From Methylobacterium currus (GTDB lineage Bacteria; Pseudomonadota; Alphaproteobacteria; Rhizobiales; Beijerinckiaceae): a DNA stretch of 64,000 nucleotides. Location: positions 536,001 through 600,000 of the forward strand of contig NZ_CP028844.1 of assembly GCF_003058325.1 (NCBI RefSeq). The letters run 5' to 3'. Numbering within the stretch: the first letter of the stretch is position 1; every line of letters starts with the position of its first letter. The notes under the pieces are model-generated. The model was not told the origin of the DNA, searched no databases, and saw nothing but the letters and a program-made list of their open reading frames with translations. Position numbers and translations under genes: made by a program. Shown in pieces: positions 38,462 to 48,344 of the stretch.

Positions 38462-40783
38462 TCACGCCGCCTTCACGCCGCCCAGGAAGGCATCCACCTC
38501 CCCGCGCAGCCCCGTCGCGGTGCCGGCGAGCGCCTCGGCGGCGGCGAGCACCCGGGCGGCGGCCTCGCCCGCTCCTTCCGCGTCGCGGCGCACGTCGCGG
38601 ATGCCGGTCGAGACCACCTGTGTTCCCTGTGCGGCCTCGCCGACGTTGCGGGCGATCTCCTGGGTCGCCGCGCCCTGCTGCTCCATGGCGGCGGTGATGC
38701 CGGTCGCGATCTCGGACATCTCGCCGATCACCCCGCCGATCGCCTGCAGGGCCGCGACGGCCTCGCGGGTCGCGCCCTGGATGCGGGCGATCTGGTCGCC
38801 GATCTCCTCCGTGGCCTTGGCGGTCTGACCGGCGAGCTGCTTGACCTCCTGGGCGACCACCGCGAAGCCGCGCCCGGCCTCGCCGGCCCGCGCCGCCTCG
38901 ATCGTCGCGTTGAGCGCCAGCAGGTTCGTCTGCCCGGCGATGCCCTGGATCAGGGCTACGACCTCGCCAATGCGCTCAGCGCCGGCGGCAAGCGCCGCGA
39001 TAACGGCATCGGTCTCCCGGGCGCGGCCGACGGCGTTCGTCGCCATCTCGGCCGAATGCGCGACCTGGCGGGCGATCTCGCGGATCGAGATCGCCATCTC
39101 CTCCGTCGCGGCGGCGACCGTCTCGACATTGGCCGAGGTGCGCTCGGCGGCGTCCGCTACCTCCGCCGACCGGACGTTGGTGCGCGCGGCTGCCGCGGAC
39201 ATCGACGCGGCCGTGCCTTGCATGGTGTCGGCGGCCTGCGACAGGCCCCGGGTCGAGGACGCCATCGTCTCCTCGAAGCCTGCGGTCAGCGTTCCGAGCC
39301 GGCGTGCCCGCTCGGCCTCGGACCGGGCCGCCTCCGCGGCTTCGGCGTCGCTCTGCGCCTTGGCGACGAGGGCCTCCCGGAACACGCCCACCGCCCGCGC
39401 CATGCCGCCGATCTCGTCGCGCCGCTCCCGGGCCGGGACCGCGACCGAGAGGTCGCCGGCCGCGAGCGCACGCATCGCGGCGCCGAGCTGCCCGATCGGC
39501 CGCACGATGCCGCGGGCGAGCCATAACGCCGCCGCGATGCCGAGGGAGGCGGCCAGCGCCACGCCGACGAGGAGGAGGATCTCGGCGGCGCGCCGCTCGG
39601 ACCCGATCCGGGCGAGCTCGCCGTCGCCCGCCGCGTGGGCGGCGACGACGAGGGAGGCCAGGTGCCCGTCGCGCTCGCGCAGGATCGCGGCTTGCGCGCC
39701 GTTCGCCGCCACGATCCCCGGCACCTGGCCCTTGATGTCCCGCACCTTCGCGATCAGGTCCTCGATCGATTGCCGCACGGCCGGGTCGGTCTCGACCCGG
39801 AGGATCGTCTCGACCGCCTTCATCAGCGCGTCGGCGCTGGCGACGACCGCCGCGCCTTCGTCCCGGGCCGAGAACAGGGCGGTCTCGGCGATCTGGAGCG
39901 ACTTCGAGGCGTCGATCGCCTGCGCGCTGGCGCCGAGGAGCGCCGCCGCCCGATCGACCCGGTCCTGCTCCGCTTGCAACCGGGCCTGGACCGCGCTCCC
40001 GGCATCGCTCTGCACCTGCTCGACCTCCCGCAGGGCCGCCATGATCGCCGCGAAGGACTTCGTGATCGTCTCGGCCCGCCCCGCTTCCTCCGGCGGCAGG
40101 TCGATCGCGTCGAAATAATCGTCCAGGGCGTCGATCGCGGCCTTGGCCGGGATCCGCATCGCGTCCTGCCCGCCGAGGCGCTTCAGGATCGCCGACAGGA
40201 GCCGGTAGCGCTCGGCGATGGCCGCCCGGTCGCCGCCGGGGGCCTGCTCGCTGTTGCGCATCTCCAGCGCGCCGCGGACCGCGGAGCCCGCGAGCGAGCC
40301 CGCGGTGGCGGCTTCCTTGAGCGCCTCGACGCTCTCCTGGAGTGCCCGGCTCGCCGCCGCCAGGCGGGCCTGCTGCGCCTCGCCGATCCGGCTGGCCGCC
40401 GCCTGCAACTCCCCGATCAGGGCGAGATGCGCGGCCTGGACCCGCGCCTTGCGGTCGTGCTCGGCGGCGTAAGCGGTGCGGGTGAGCGCGAAGGCATCCG
40501 TGCCGCGGGCCATCGCCTCCGCGCCCGGAACGGCGGGGAAGCCGGCGCGGACCTGCGCCAGGCCGTCCGTCACCGCCCGCTCCCCCTGGCCGGTGGCATC
40601 GTGCAGCGACCGCTCGGCGGCCAGGGCGAGGTCGCCCACCCGGCCCGCGAGCGTCTGCGCCGCGTTCGCGGTGTCCACGCGCTGGGCGAAGCCGGAGAGG
40701 CTGACCCAGCCCGAGGCGGCGACGCCGGCGGTCAGCGCCAGCATCACCGAGAAGCCGCAGAGGAGGCGCGCCTTGATCGTCAT
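38462..40783 (-). CDS. Methyl-accepting chemotaxis protein
   Basis: A 773-residue receptor. An N-terminal helix ([20 protein letters not shown]), then a long periplasmic alpha-helical sensor (residues ~35-385, perhaps dCache/CHASE3-like four-helix), a second helix ([21 protein letters not shown]), HAMP ([20 protein letters not shown]), and a cytoplasmic signalling domain whose hairpin tip shows [20 protein letters not shown]. No CheR-binding pentapeptide (NWETF-type) is seen at the C-terminus. The ligand is unknown. A palindrome (40837-40853) precedes the start. Confidence 0.95.
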   Translation of the reverse strand: MTIKARLLCGFSVMLALTAGVAASGWVSLSGFAQRVDTANAAQTLAGRVGDLALAAERSLHDATGQGERAVTDGLAQVRAGFPAVPGAEAMARGTDAFALTRTAYAAEHDRKARVQAAHLALIGELQAAASRIGEAQQARLAAASRALQESVEALKEAATAGSLAGSAVRGALEMRNSEQAPGGDRAAIAERYRLLSAILKRLGGQDAMRIPAKAAIDALDDYFDAIDLPPEEAGRAETITKSFAAIMAALREVEQVQSDAGSAVQARLQAEQDRVDRAAALLGASAQAIDASKSLQIAETALFSARDEGAAVVASADALMKAVETILRVETDPAVRQSIEDLIAKVRDIKGQVPGIVAANGAQAAILRERDGHLASLVVAAHAAGDGELARIGSERRAAEILLLVGVALAASLGIAAALWLARGIVRPIGQLGAAMRALAAGDLSVAVPARERRDEIGGMARAVGVFREALVAKAQSDAEAAEAARSEAERARRLGTLTAGFEETMASSTRGLSQAADTMQGTAASMSAAAARTNVRSAEVADAAERTSANVETVAAATEEMAISIREIARQVAHSAEMATNAVGRARETDAVIAALAAGAERIGEVVALIQGIAGQTNLLALNATIEAARAGEAGRGFAVVAQEVKQLAGQTAKATEEIGDQIARIQGATREAVAALQAIGGVIGEMSEIATGITAAMEQQGAATQEIARNVGEAAQGTQVVSTGIRDVRRDAEGAGEAAARVLAAAEALAGTATGLRGEVDAFLGGVKAA

Positions 40784-40836
40784 CGGACCGTGGACCCAGG
40801 TCTTCCTGTCACCGGGCTCAAAGATATGACAGCCGG

Positions 40837-40853
40837 CTTAAGTCCGACTTAAG
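40837..40853. promoter_or_regulatory. Palindrome upstream of the chemotaxis receptor
   Basis: CTTAAGTC-C-GACTTAAG is a perfect 8-bp inverted repeat around one base, 54 bases upstream of the receptor start in the 296-base gap to ureE. It may be an operator; no regulator is recognised. Confidence 0.4.
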
Positions 40854-41079
40854 ACTTCGCCGAAGGATTGATTTTGCACCGCACAAAAATCCTAAGTCGC
40901 GGCTCGTCGAGCCGAGTGGACGGGCAGTGACGCGGCCGGCATCGGCCCCCGGCGCAGGATGCCTGCCGGACGAGCGAAGTCTCGCCCGGCAGACGACGGA
41001 TCATCCCACCCCGGCGGCGGGCGACCGGGGGGACCGGACGACCGCGCCGGACTGGTCAGGAACGGCGCAGGGACCGCGG

Positions 41080-41739
41080 TCAGTGGCCGTGCTGGCAGCC
41101 CGGGCCGTGGACGTGCCCGCGATCATCGCCATGATGCTTGCGGTCGTGGCTGTGGCCGTGGTCGTGATGGGCGTGGTCGTGATGCCCGTGAGCATGGTCA
41201 TGAGCATGGTGGTCGTGGCCATGGTGGTCATGATCGTGGTGACCATGGGCCTGGGCCTCGTGCCCATGATCGTGATGATGGTGATCGTGGCCGCAGGTGC
41301 TGTGGTCGTGCGCCGCCGCCTCCTTCTCGGGACGGAACGGGCGCCGGAGCGCCGTGGCCTTGCAGCCCTGGCCGCGGATCAGCTCAGCCACCACCGGATC
41401 GTCGAGGACGTAGAGCGCCTCGGGCGTCACCTCGGCCTGGACGTGGTTGCTGCCGAGCTGCCAGGCGAGGCGGGTCAGGCGGACCGGGTTCTCGGCCGTG
41501 ACCGCGAGCAGCGCCTGCGGGGCGGCCAGGATGCGCACCAGGCGGCCATCCTCCAGGCGCACCGCGTCGCCGTCCTCGAGGGTCGTCGCCCGGTCGAGGT
41601 CGAGCCGGATGGCGAGGCCGCCCTCGGCGGTCAGCTCGGCGCGGCGGCGGGAGCGGGCGGCGTGGTCGAGGGCGACCTCGTCGGCGACGGCGTCGGGGCG
41701 CACGGCGGCTTTGCGGACGATGGTGGTGGCGCGCTGCAT
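41080..41739 (-). CDS. ureE: Urease accessory protein UreE with long histidine tail
   Basis: UreE delivers nickel to urease. The 219-residue product has the N-terminal peptide-binding domain (residues 1-75, with DLDRATTLEDGDAVRLEDG) and the C-terminal metal-binding domain (LGSNHVQAEVTPEALYVLDD). The final ~75 residues are extraordinarily rich in His and Asp (for example HDHHHHDHGHEAQAHGHHDH), far longer than most UreE tails, giving many nickel sites. The start was placed at ATG 41739 (MQRATTIVRK), which has GAGG upstream. No urease structural gene is within the window. Confidence 0.9.
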   Translation of the reverse strand: MQRATTIVRKAAVRPDAVADEVALDHAARSRRRAELTAEGGLAIRLDLDRATTLEDGDAVRLEDGRLVRILAAPQALLAVTAENPVRLTRLAWQLGSNHVQAEVTPEALYVLDDPVVAELIRGQGCKATALRRPFRPEKEAAAHDHSTCGHDHHHHDHGHEAQAHGHHDHDHHGHDHHAHDHAHGHHDHAHHDHGHSHDRKHHGDDRGHVHGPGCQHGH

Positions 41740-41984
41740 CGGGTCCTCGCGGTCATGCCGGGAATTTCGCCCCCCCCTGTAGAGCATTTGCCGGTCCGGT
41801 GGCAGGGCCCCCTGTGGCTTTGGCGCCGCACCTCCGCGTTTCGTGTCCCGCCCGGCCTGGCGCCCGGGAACCATCCGACGGCCAAGCTCATTTGGCGTTC
41901 AGCCGCGATACGGCTAAGCTCGGAGGCAGGGTGCGGGGTCGACGACCCGGTTCCGGACCGCGACATGCACGAGGGGAGAATTCC

Positions 41985-42254
41985 ATGAAGAAGCTCATCG
42001 CCGCCACGCTCGCTGGCGCCATGGCGCTGTCGCTCGGCGCCTGCAACACCCCGGGCGACCGCGCCGCGGGCGGCGCCGCCCTCGGCGGCCTGACGGGCGC
42101 CGCGGTCGGCGCGGCGGCCACGGGCCGGGCCAGCGGCGCCCTCGCGGGCGGCCTGATCGGCGCGGCCGGCGGCGCCGTGGTCGGCGCGGCCACCGCGCCG
42201 CAGTGCCCCTACGGCACCTATCGCGATCCCTACGGCAACGTCTACTGCCGCTGA
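41985..42254 (+). CDS. Glycine-zipper lipoprotein
   Basis: An 89-residue protein with a lipoprotein signal (MKKLIAATLAGAMALSLGAC, lipobox LSLGAC) and a Gly/Ala-rich zipper region (AALGGLTGAAVGAAATGR, then ALAGGLIGAAGGAVVGAA). It ends YRDPYGNVYCR. Glycine-zipper outer-membrane or periplasmic proteins are common and small; the function is unknown. GAGGGGAGAA precedes the ATG at 41985. Confidence 0.85.
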   Translation: MKKLIAATLAGAMALSLGACNTPGDRAAGGAALGGLTGAAVGAAATGRASGALAGGLIGAAGGAVVGAATAPQCPYGTYRDPYGNVYCR

Positions 42255-42378
42255 TCGGCCTCGCCTGAGCGCACCCGGCGGATTCGCCGGGTGCGCTACC
42301 ACATTCCGCGGGCGGCTCGGGGACGCTACAAGGGCGCCATGACGCCTGCGACGACGCCCTTGCCTCCCCGGGACCGCC

Positions 42379-42420
42379 TGGCTTGCCGGAATTTGGCTTG
42401 CCGGACCCTGGCTTGCCGGA
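42379..42420 (+). repeat. 15-bp-period short tandem repeat (3 copies)
   Basis: TGGCTTGCCGGA is repeated at 42379, 42394 and 42409 with 3-base variable spacers, giving a 15-bp period. It lies in the leader of the TerB/DnaJ gene. Confidence 0.75.
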
Positions 42421-42475
42421 ACCCGAGACGCCTCCCCCGATTGGCCGTGCTCTGTCCCGAGATCCGGAGGCGCGC

Positions 42476-43201
42476 GTGACCCAGGGCGTGTGGGGCAAGC
42501 TCGGCGGTGCGGGCATCGGGCTGGCCGCCGGCGGTCCGCTCGGCGCGCTGATCGGCGCGGTGGCGGGCCATTTCCTCCTCGACCGCGAGGGCTCGCTGTT
42601 CGGGCCTACCCCCCGGGAGGTGGTGTTCACCACCGGGCTCGTCGCGCTCGCCGCCAAGATGGCGAAGTCGGACGGGGTGGTGACGCCCACCGAGGTCGCG
42701 GCCTTCGCCGATATCGTGCAGGTGCCCGACGACGAGCGCGCCGGAATCGAACGGCTGTTCGACCTCGCGAAGCGCACCACCAGCGGCTTCGAGGGCTATG
42801 CCCGCCAGGTCGCCGACACCTTCCACGATGAGCCGGCCCTGCTCGAGGACGTCCTCGACGGCCTGTTCCACATCGCCAAGGCGGACGGCGCGATCCACGA
42901 GAGCGAGGCGCGATACCTCGCCGAGGTGGCGGCGATCTTCGGCTTCGACGAGGCGCGCCTCGCCGCCATCACCGCCCGGCACCTGCGCCTCGCCGACGAT
43001 CCCTACGAGGTGCTGGGCGTCGCCCGCTCCCTCACCGATGCCGAGCTGAAGGCGCGCTACCGAGCCCTCGTCTCCGAGAACCATCCCGACCGGGCGATCG
43101 CCCGCGGCCTGCCGCCGGCCGCGGTCGCCATCGCGACACGGCGGCTCGCCGCCATCAACGCCGCCTATGACCGCATCGCCGCCGAGCGGCGCCTGAGCTG
43201 A
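42476..43201 (+). CDS. TerB-DnaJ domain protein (DjlA-like)
   Basis: A 241-residue protein. The N-terminus (VTQGVWGKLGGAGIGLAAGG + PLGALIGAVAGHF) is a membrane-like Gly-rich anchor, followed by a TerB domain (VVFTTGLVALAAKMAKSDGV) and a C-terminal J-domain (DDPYEVLGVARSLTDAELKA; the HPD tripeptide is visible in SENHPDRAIARG). This is the DjlA layout: membrane-anchored DnaK co-chaperone. The start is a GTG at 42476 because GGAGG lies five bases before it, whereas the longer frame enters the repeat region. Confidence 0.88.
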   Translation: MTQGVWGKLGGAGIGLAAGGPLGALIGAVAGHFLLDREGSLFGPTPREVVFTTGLVALAAKMAKSDGVVTPTEVAAFADIVQVPDDERAGIERLFDLAKRTTSGFEGYARQVADTFHDEPALLEDVLDGLFHIAKADGAIHESEARYLAEVAAIFGFDEARLAAITARHLRLADDPYEVLGVARSLTDAELKARYRALVSENHPDRAIARGLPPAAVAIATRRLAAINAAYDRIAAERRLS

Positions 43202-43217
43202 AGAGCCTCGCCCCTGC

Positions 43218-43973
43218 ATGAGCCTCACCCCCGACAGCCCGGTCGCCACCCAGGTGGTGCCCTCCCCCAATCACGACGAGCGGACCCTGCCGGTCGACGC
43301 GCTGATCCTGCACTATACCGGCATGGCGAGCGCCCCCGAGGCGCTGCTGCGGCTCTGCAACCCGCTCGCCAAGGTCTCCGCGCACTACCTCGTCTTCGAG
43401 GAGGGCCGGGTGGTGCAGATGGTGCCGGAGGCGCGCCGGGCCTGGCACGCCGGCGTTTCGGCCTGGGAGGGAGTGCGGGACATGAACTCGCGCTCGATCG
43501 GGATCGAGATCGCGCATCCGGGACACGCCGAGGATGGCAGCCTCGCGCCCTATCCGGAGGCGCAGATGGCGGCCGTGACGGCGCTCTGCCGCGACATCCT
43601 GGGGCGCTGGCCGATCCGGGCCGACCGGGTGCTGGCTCACTCCGACATCGCGCCGGAGCGCAAGATCGATCCGGGCGAGAGCTTTCCGTGGGACACCCTG
43701 CATCGGGACGGCATCGGCCGCTGGGTGCCGCCGGTCCCGATCCGCGACGGGCGCTTCTTTTCCGAGGGCGATGCCGGCCAGCCGATCGAGGCGCTGCAAT
43801 CGATGTTCGCGCTCTACGGCTACGACGTGCCGGTGAGCGGCACGTTCGACGCACGGACGAAGGCCGTGGTCACCGCGTTCCAGCGCCATTTCCGCCCGGC
43901 CCGGATCGACGGGGTGGCCGATGCCTCGACCATCACCACGTTGCGCGACCTGCTGGCGGGCAAGCCCGCGTGA
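43218..43973 (+). CDS. N-acetylmuramoyl-L-alanine amidase with peptidoglycan-binding domain
   Basis: A 251-residue AmiD-like amidase. Amidase_2 motifs: ALILHYTGMASAPEALLRLC (Zn His), RAWHAGVSAWEG, SIGIEIAHPGH and LAHSDIAPERKIDPG (Zn His and Asp pair), covering residues ~25-165. Residues ~185-245 are a PG_binding_1 domain (GQPIEALQSMFALYGYDVPV). It cleaves the amide between MurNAc and the stem peptide in recycling. No signal peptide is seen, so it is likely cytoplasmic. It follows the DjlA-like gene after 16 bases, probably in one operon. Confidence 0.92.
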   Translation: MSLTPDSPVATQVVPSPNHDERTLPVDALILHYTGMASAPEALLRLCNPLAKVSAHYLVFEEGRVVQMVPEARRAWHAGVSAWEGVRDMNSRSIGIEIAHPGHAEDGSLAPYPEAQMAAVTALCRDILGRWPIRADRVLAHSDIAPERKIDPGESFPWDTLHRDGIGRWVPPVPIRDGRFFSEGDAGQPIEALQSMFALYGYDVPVSGTFDARTKAVVTAFQRHFRPARIDGVADASTITTLRDLLAGKPA

Positions 43974-44121
43974 GGCGAATCAGCTGAAGCCCTCCGTCAT
44001 CCCAGGTTCCGCTGCGCGGGCCCGGAATGACGAGGAGATATGCATTGGGTCGACCGAGGCAGGCAGCCCGCGAGGTATGCCGGGCGGTGCGCGATCCGCG
44101 CCGCTCTCGCCCGGCCTCGCG

Positions 44122-44328
44122 TCAGGCGGCGCCCAGCGCGTCGCGCGGGACCGGCGGCAGCGGACGCTTGGGGAACGGGATGACCTGGCAGCGGCTCTCC
44201 GAGTCCGCAGCCTCGCGCCGGCGGGCGGCCGAACGCTCGACCGCGGAGGCGATCGCCAGCTTCGCGCGCGGGGAATAGCCGCGCCGGCGCAGCCAAGCCG
44301 GGATCGGGGAGAAGCTTTTGTTCGACAT
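44122..44328 (-). CDS. Small basic hypothetical protein (68 aa)
   Basis: A 68-residue Arg/Ala-rich protein from ATG 44328 (MSNKSFSPIPAWLRRRGYSP), with C-terminal CQVIPFPKRPLPPVP. The C-terminal 'VIPFPxR' style is seen in small alphaproteobacterial proteins. It is alone in a 750-base gap between the amidase and a glycosyltransferase. The function is not known. Confidence 0.45.
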   Translation of the reverse strand: MSNKSFSPIPAWLRRRGYSPRAKLAIASAVERSAARRREAADSESRCQVIPFPKRPLPPVPRDALGAA

Positions 44329-44725
44329 GGTCCGTGTGCCGATGCAGGTGGGCGACGGCGTTAGTTCAAACATGGATGCCGGACCCGGGAAACGCCGCAG
44401 CGTCCCAATCTCTTGTCCCAGAATCCCAACGCGTGGCCGGCTACCTTGAACTCCGCGGCTGCGGCCCGACCTCGATCGGCCGCGCCGCGGCGACGGCGCC
44501 AGGAGAGGACGGCGCCAGAAGAGGACGGCGACAAGCGGCGCCGAGCGGCCGCTGCCAGGGGCGCGGCTGCCCCGGTGCGGACCACCTCCACCCTTCGCCG
44601 TATCCCCTCTCGCCCTTACGGCCGGTGGCCGGTGGCCGGAAGGTGCGGCTCTCCGGCGCTGGCCTGCCTGCTAATCAGGAGCCGGACGCGGCGCGGCCTC
44701 TCGCGCCCCAGCCGGGAATTCCGCC
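44329..44725. other. Gap before the glycosyltransferase, nothing recognised
   Basis: About 400 bases of GC-rich sequence without a supported gene, repeat or RNA. The last 50 bases likely include the promoter and RBS of the glycosyltransferase. Confidence 0.4.
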
Positions 44726-45669
44726 ATGGCCTCCTCTCCCTCTCCCGCCGTCTCCGTCGTGGTCCCACTGTTCCAGAAGGCGGACGTGATCGGGCAGACC
44801 GTCGAGGCGGTTCTCCGGCAGACCTTCCCGAACTTCGAGCTGATCGTCGTGGATGACGGCTCGACCGATGGCGGCGGCGACATCGTCGCGGCGTTCACGG
44901 ATCCCCGGATCCGCCTGATCCGCCAGGCCAATGCCGGCTCCTCGGCGGCGCGCAACCGGGGCGTCGCCGCGGCGCGGAGCGGCTGGATCGCCTTCCTCGA
45001 CGCCGACGACATCTGGGCCGGCCGGCATCTCGAGAACCTGATGGCGGCCGGCTCCCGGGGGATGCGGTCGCGGTCTTCGCCAACCACCTGCTGGCCAGCC
45101 GCTCAGCGCCGGTGATGAAGACCGACGTGCCGGACCAGCGCGTCGACGACGTCTTCGCCTTCGTGCTCGCGACCTACCCCTATGCCGTGCATCCGAGCAG
45201 CCTCATGGTGGAAAGGGCCGCGCTCATCCGGGCCGGCCTCTTCCCGGTCGGCGCCGTGATGGGCGAGGACACCGACACCTGGTGCCGCCTCGCCTTCGAG
45301 GGACCGTTCCGCTACGTCGCCGAGCCGACGGCCGTCTACCGCGACGGCCATCCGACCAGCGTGCTCGCCGGTCAGCTGCGCCGGCGCCCGCTGCCGCCGC
45401 CCTTCGACCGGACCCTCACGGCCCTCCTGCGCCACGGCGCGGTGCCGCCCCACCTCATGCGCTCCGCCGGCCGCTACCGCAACTTCCTGATGCTCGAATA
45501 CGCCCGCCAGCTGCTCGACAGCGGCGACGCGGAGGCGGCGCGCGATACCTTACGGCGGCATTGCCGCCTCGCCGACGATCCCGTGCGCTATGTCCGGCGC
45601 TTCCTGCGGACCTGGTCGTTCGGGCACCGGCTCTATGCGCTGTCGCGGCAATGGGTGCCGTCGCGGTGA
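44726..45669 (+). pseudogene. Glycosyltransferase family 2, split by a frameshift
   Basis: Two frames join into one normal GT2 of about 315 residues. Frame one (from 44726) gives VSVVVPLFQKADVIGQTVEA, ELIVVDDGSTDGGGD and FLDADDIWAGRHLENL, the classic GT-A nucleotide and DxD motifs. Frame two, read from about 45061 (DAVAVFANHLLASRSAPVMK ...), supplies the rest, including MGEDTDTWCRLA (ED acceptor motif). The break sits at a CCCGGGGG run near 45054-45061, and a lost base explains it. It may be a sequencing error, a phase-variable site or a true pseudogene. Confidence 0.82.
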
Positions 45670-45690
45670 AGCGATCCTGCGGGACGCGGG

Positions 45691-46830
45691 TCAGCCCTCC
45701 GGCCGCGCCAGCACCCCGCCGGTGATCGCCTGGCTCACGCCCGTCGTCGACGGGAAGGTGATCGGCAGACCCTCCAGCGACCGCACCGCCAGATACGCGA
45801 AGGCCTGGGCCTCCAGGAAGGCGGAGGACCAGCCGATGGCGTCCGCCGTCGTGATCTCGGCGCGCAGATAGTAGTTGAGCTGGCGCAGCAACTCGCCGTT
45901 GCGGGCCCCGCCGCCGGCGACGATCCAGCGGGTCGGCGGGTCGGAGGCGTGGTCGAGGGCGCGGGCGACGGCCCGGGCCGTGAAGGCGGTGAGCGTCGCG
46001 GCCCCGTCCTCGGTCGAGAGCTGGCCGGCGAGCTTGTGCGAGAACCAGTTCCGGTCGAGGGACTTGGGCGGCTTGCGCGAGAAGAACGGGTGGATCAGGA
46101 GCCAGGCGAGCAGCGGCTCGTCGGGCCGGCCGCGGGCGGCGGTGCGGCCGTTGTCGTCCAGCGCATGGCCGGTGCGCTCGCGCATCCAGTCGTCGATCAG
46201 CGCGTTGCCCGGGCCGGTATCGAAGGCGAGGATCGTTCCGTCCCGGGCGATCAGCGTCGCGTTGGCCACCCCCCCGATATTGAGGATGCCGAGGCTGTCG
46301 GTGAAGCCCGAGGCTTGCGCCAGCGCGCGGTGGAAGACCGGCACCAGCGGCGCCCCCTGCCCGCCGGCCTCGATATCGGCGTTGCGCAGGTCCGACACCA
46401 CCTTGATGCCGAGGCGACGGCTCAAGGCGGCGCCATCGCCGATCTGCACGCTCATCTTCTGGTCGGGCCGGTGCACCACGGTCTGGCCGTGGAAGCCGAT
46501 CACGTCGATGTCGGCGGCGCTCAAGCCGTTCTCGGCCAGAAAATTCTCGACCGCCTCGGCATGGAGGCGGGTCACCAGGTCTTCCGCCTCCGGCAGGCAG
46601 CCCGGGCGCTCGCTGCGCTCGGTCACCGCCTCGGCGTCGATCAGCGCCTGGCGCAGGAGCGCCCGGTCGTCGTCCGAATAGGCGCGGTAGCCGGTCGGCC
46701 CGAGCGGCTCGAGATAGCCGTTATGGCTGCGCTCGACCCGAACCGTCTCGCCGTCGGTCTCGATCAGCGCGACGTCGACGCCGTCGAGGGAGGTGCCGCT
46801 CATCAGCCCGATCGCGCGCCGCATCGCCAT
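45691..46830 (-). CDS. anmK: Anhydro-N-acetylmuramic acid kinase
   Basis: AnmK phosphorylates 1,6-anhydroMurNAc to MurNAc-6-P in peptidoglycan recycling. The 379-residue product shows AIGLMSGTSLDGVDVALIET (ATP loop), DVIGFHGQTVVHRPDQKMSV, SDLRNADIEAGGQGAPLVPV, GILNIGGVANATLI and DTGPGNALIDDWMRERTGH, all diagnostic. It links functionally to the lytic transglycosylase and amidase in this window, which make anhydro-muropeptides. Divergent from tyrS. Confidence 0.96.
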   Translation of the reverse strand: MAMRRAIGLMSGTSLDGVDVALIETDGETVRVERSHNGYLEPLGPTGYRAYSDDDRALLRQALIDAEAVTERSERPGCLPEAEDLVTRLHAEAVENFLAENGLSAADIDVIGFHGQTVVHRPDQKMSVQIGDGAALSRRLGIKVVSDLRNADIEAGGQGAPLVPVFHRALAQASGFTDSLGILNIGGVANATLIARDGTILAFDTGPGNALIDDWMRERTGHALDDNGRTAARGRPDEPLLAWLLIHPFFSRKPPKSLDRNWFSHKLAGQLSTEDGAATLTAFTARAVARALDHASDPPTRWIVAGGGARNGELLRQLNYYLRAEITTADAIGWSSAFLEAQAFAYLAVRSLEGLPITFPSTTGVSQAITGGVLARPEG

Positions 46831-46959
46831 TCCGAATCGCCCCCGTGCCTTTCGGGGCCGGCTTTGCTATGAGCCGACCCGTTCCGAATCCGACGGAGCT
46901 AGCATGGCGGCGCCGCGCTGTCGCGCTGCCGCCCACCCGCGAGACTGATCGAGAGTTCC

Positions 46960-48234
46960 ATGGCCGCGCCCACCGACTTCGCGCCGCGTTCCGACTTCCT
47001 CCGCGTCCTTCTGGAGCGCGGCTACGTCCACCAATGCTCCGACTTCGCGGGCGTGGACGAGGCCGCCCGCGAGGGCCGGCTGACGGCTTATGTCGGCTAC
47101 GATTGCACGGCGCCGTCGCTGCATATCGGACACCTGCTCTCGATCATGATGCTGCACTGGCTCCAGGCGACCGGCGGCAAGCCGGTGGCGCTGATGGGCG
47201 GCGGCACGACGCGCGTCGGCGACCCGTCGGGACGCGACGAGAGCCGCAAGATCCTGACGCTCGACCAGATCGAGGCCAACAAGCTTGAGATCGGCAAGAC
47301 CTTCTCGCGCTTCCTCGATTTCGGGGCCGGCACCCATGCCGCCCTGATGGCCGACAACGCCGAGTGGCTGACCACGCTCAACTACATCGAGATGCTGCGC
47401 GAGATCGGCCGGCACTTCTCGGTCAACCGGATGCTGTCGATGGACAGCGTGCGGCTGCGGCTGGAGCGCGACCAGGAGCTGTCGTTCCTGGAATTCAACT
47501 ACATGATCCTGCAGGCCTACGACTTCGTCGAGCTGAACCGCCGCTACGGGGTGACGCTGCAGATGGGCGGCTCGGACCAGTGGGGCAACATCGTCACCGG
47601 CATCGATCTCGGCCGGCGCCTCGGCACGCCGCAGCTCCACGCCTTGACCTGCCCGCTGATGACGACGGCCTCGGGCGCCAAGATGGGCAAGACGGCCTCG
47701 GGCGCGGTCTGGCTCAACCCGGACATGCTGAGCCCGTACGATTACTGGCAGTTCTGGCGCAACACCGAGGACGCCGATGTCGGCCGCTTCCTGCGCCTGT
47801 TCACCCTGATGCCGCTCGACGAGGTGGCGAAGCTCGAGGCGCTCGGCGGCCAGGAGATCAACGAGGCCAAGAAGGTGCTCGCCACCGAGGCCACCGCCCT
47901 GCTGCACGGCCGCGAGGCGGCGGAGGCCGCCGCCGAGACGGCGCGGCGCACTTTCGAGGAGGGGGCGCTGGCCCAGAGCCTGCCGAGCGTCGCGGTGCCC
48001 CGCGCGGCGATCGAGGCGGGCCTCGGCGTGCTCTCGGCCTTCGGACCGGACCACGCGGCCCTCGTCCCCTCGACCAGCGAGGCGCGGCGCCAGGTGAAGA
48101 GCGGCGGCCTCAAGGTCAACGACGCACCCGTCACCGACGAGCGCGCGGTGATCGGCGTCGGGGACGTCACCCCGGAGGGCGTGGTGAAGCTGTCCTTCGG
48201 CCGCAAGAAGCACGTGCTGCTGCGGGTGGTGTAG
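46960..48234 (+). CDS. tyrS: Tyrosyl-tRNA synthetase
   Basis: TyrRS attaches Tyr to its tRNA. The 424-residue product has the HIGH motif ([13 protein letters not shown]), catalytic Gln-rich [15 protein letters not shown], and the KMSKS loop as KMGKT ([14 protein letters not shown]). The C-terminal 60 residues carry an S4-like RNA-binding motif ([20 protein letters not shown]). ATG at 46960. Confidence 0.96.
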   Translation: MAAPTDFAPRSDFLRVLLERGYVHQCSDFAGVDEAAREGRLTAYVGYDCTAPSLHIGHLLSIMMLHWLQATGGKPVALMGGGTTRVGDPSGRDESRKILTLDQIEANKLEIGKTFSRFLDFGAGTHAALMADNAEWLTTLNYIEMLREIGRHFSVNRMLSMDSVRLRLERDQELSFLEFNYMILQAYDFVELNRRYGVTLQMGGSDQWGNIVTGIDLGRRLGTPQLHALTCPLMTTASGAKMGKTASGAVWLNPDMLSPYDYWQFWRNTEDADVGRFLRLFTLMPLDEVAKLEALGGQEINEAKKVLATEATALLHGREAAEAAAETARRTFEEGALAQSLPSVAVPRAAIEAGLGVLSAFGPDHAALVPSTSEARRQVKSGGLKVNDAPVTDERAVIGVGDVTPEGVVKLSFGRKKHVLLRVV

Positions 48235-48284
48235 GCGGTCCGGGCCGGATCGGCCCGGACACCGCGGCGTCATCCTGTCCTCGA

Positions 48285-48310
48285 CAGGTCCCGGGCGAGC
48301 CCGGGACCTG
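48285..48310. terminator. Hairpin between convergent tyrS and Old Yellow Enzyme gene
   Basis: A perfect 11-bp stem (CAGGTCCCGGG / CCCGGGACCTG) with a 4-base loop CGAG, centrally placed between two convergent stop codons. No T-run. Confidence 0.6.
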
Positions 48311-48344
48311 CGGGCGGGATCGGCGATCCCACCACCTCGCCGCC

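Noticed and set aside
38252..39526. A plus-strand ORF across the chemotaxis receptor
   Set aside because: An antisense shadow of the receptor's conserved signalling domain.
41001..41267. A separate antisense ORF across the ureE histidine tail
   Set aside because: The Met/Thr-rich frame is the mirror of the CAC/CAT repeats and has no independent support.
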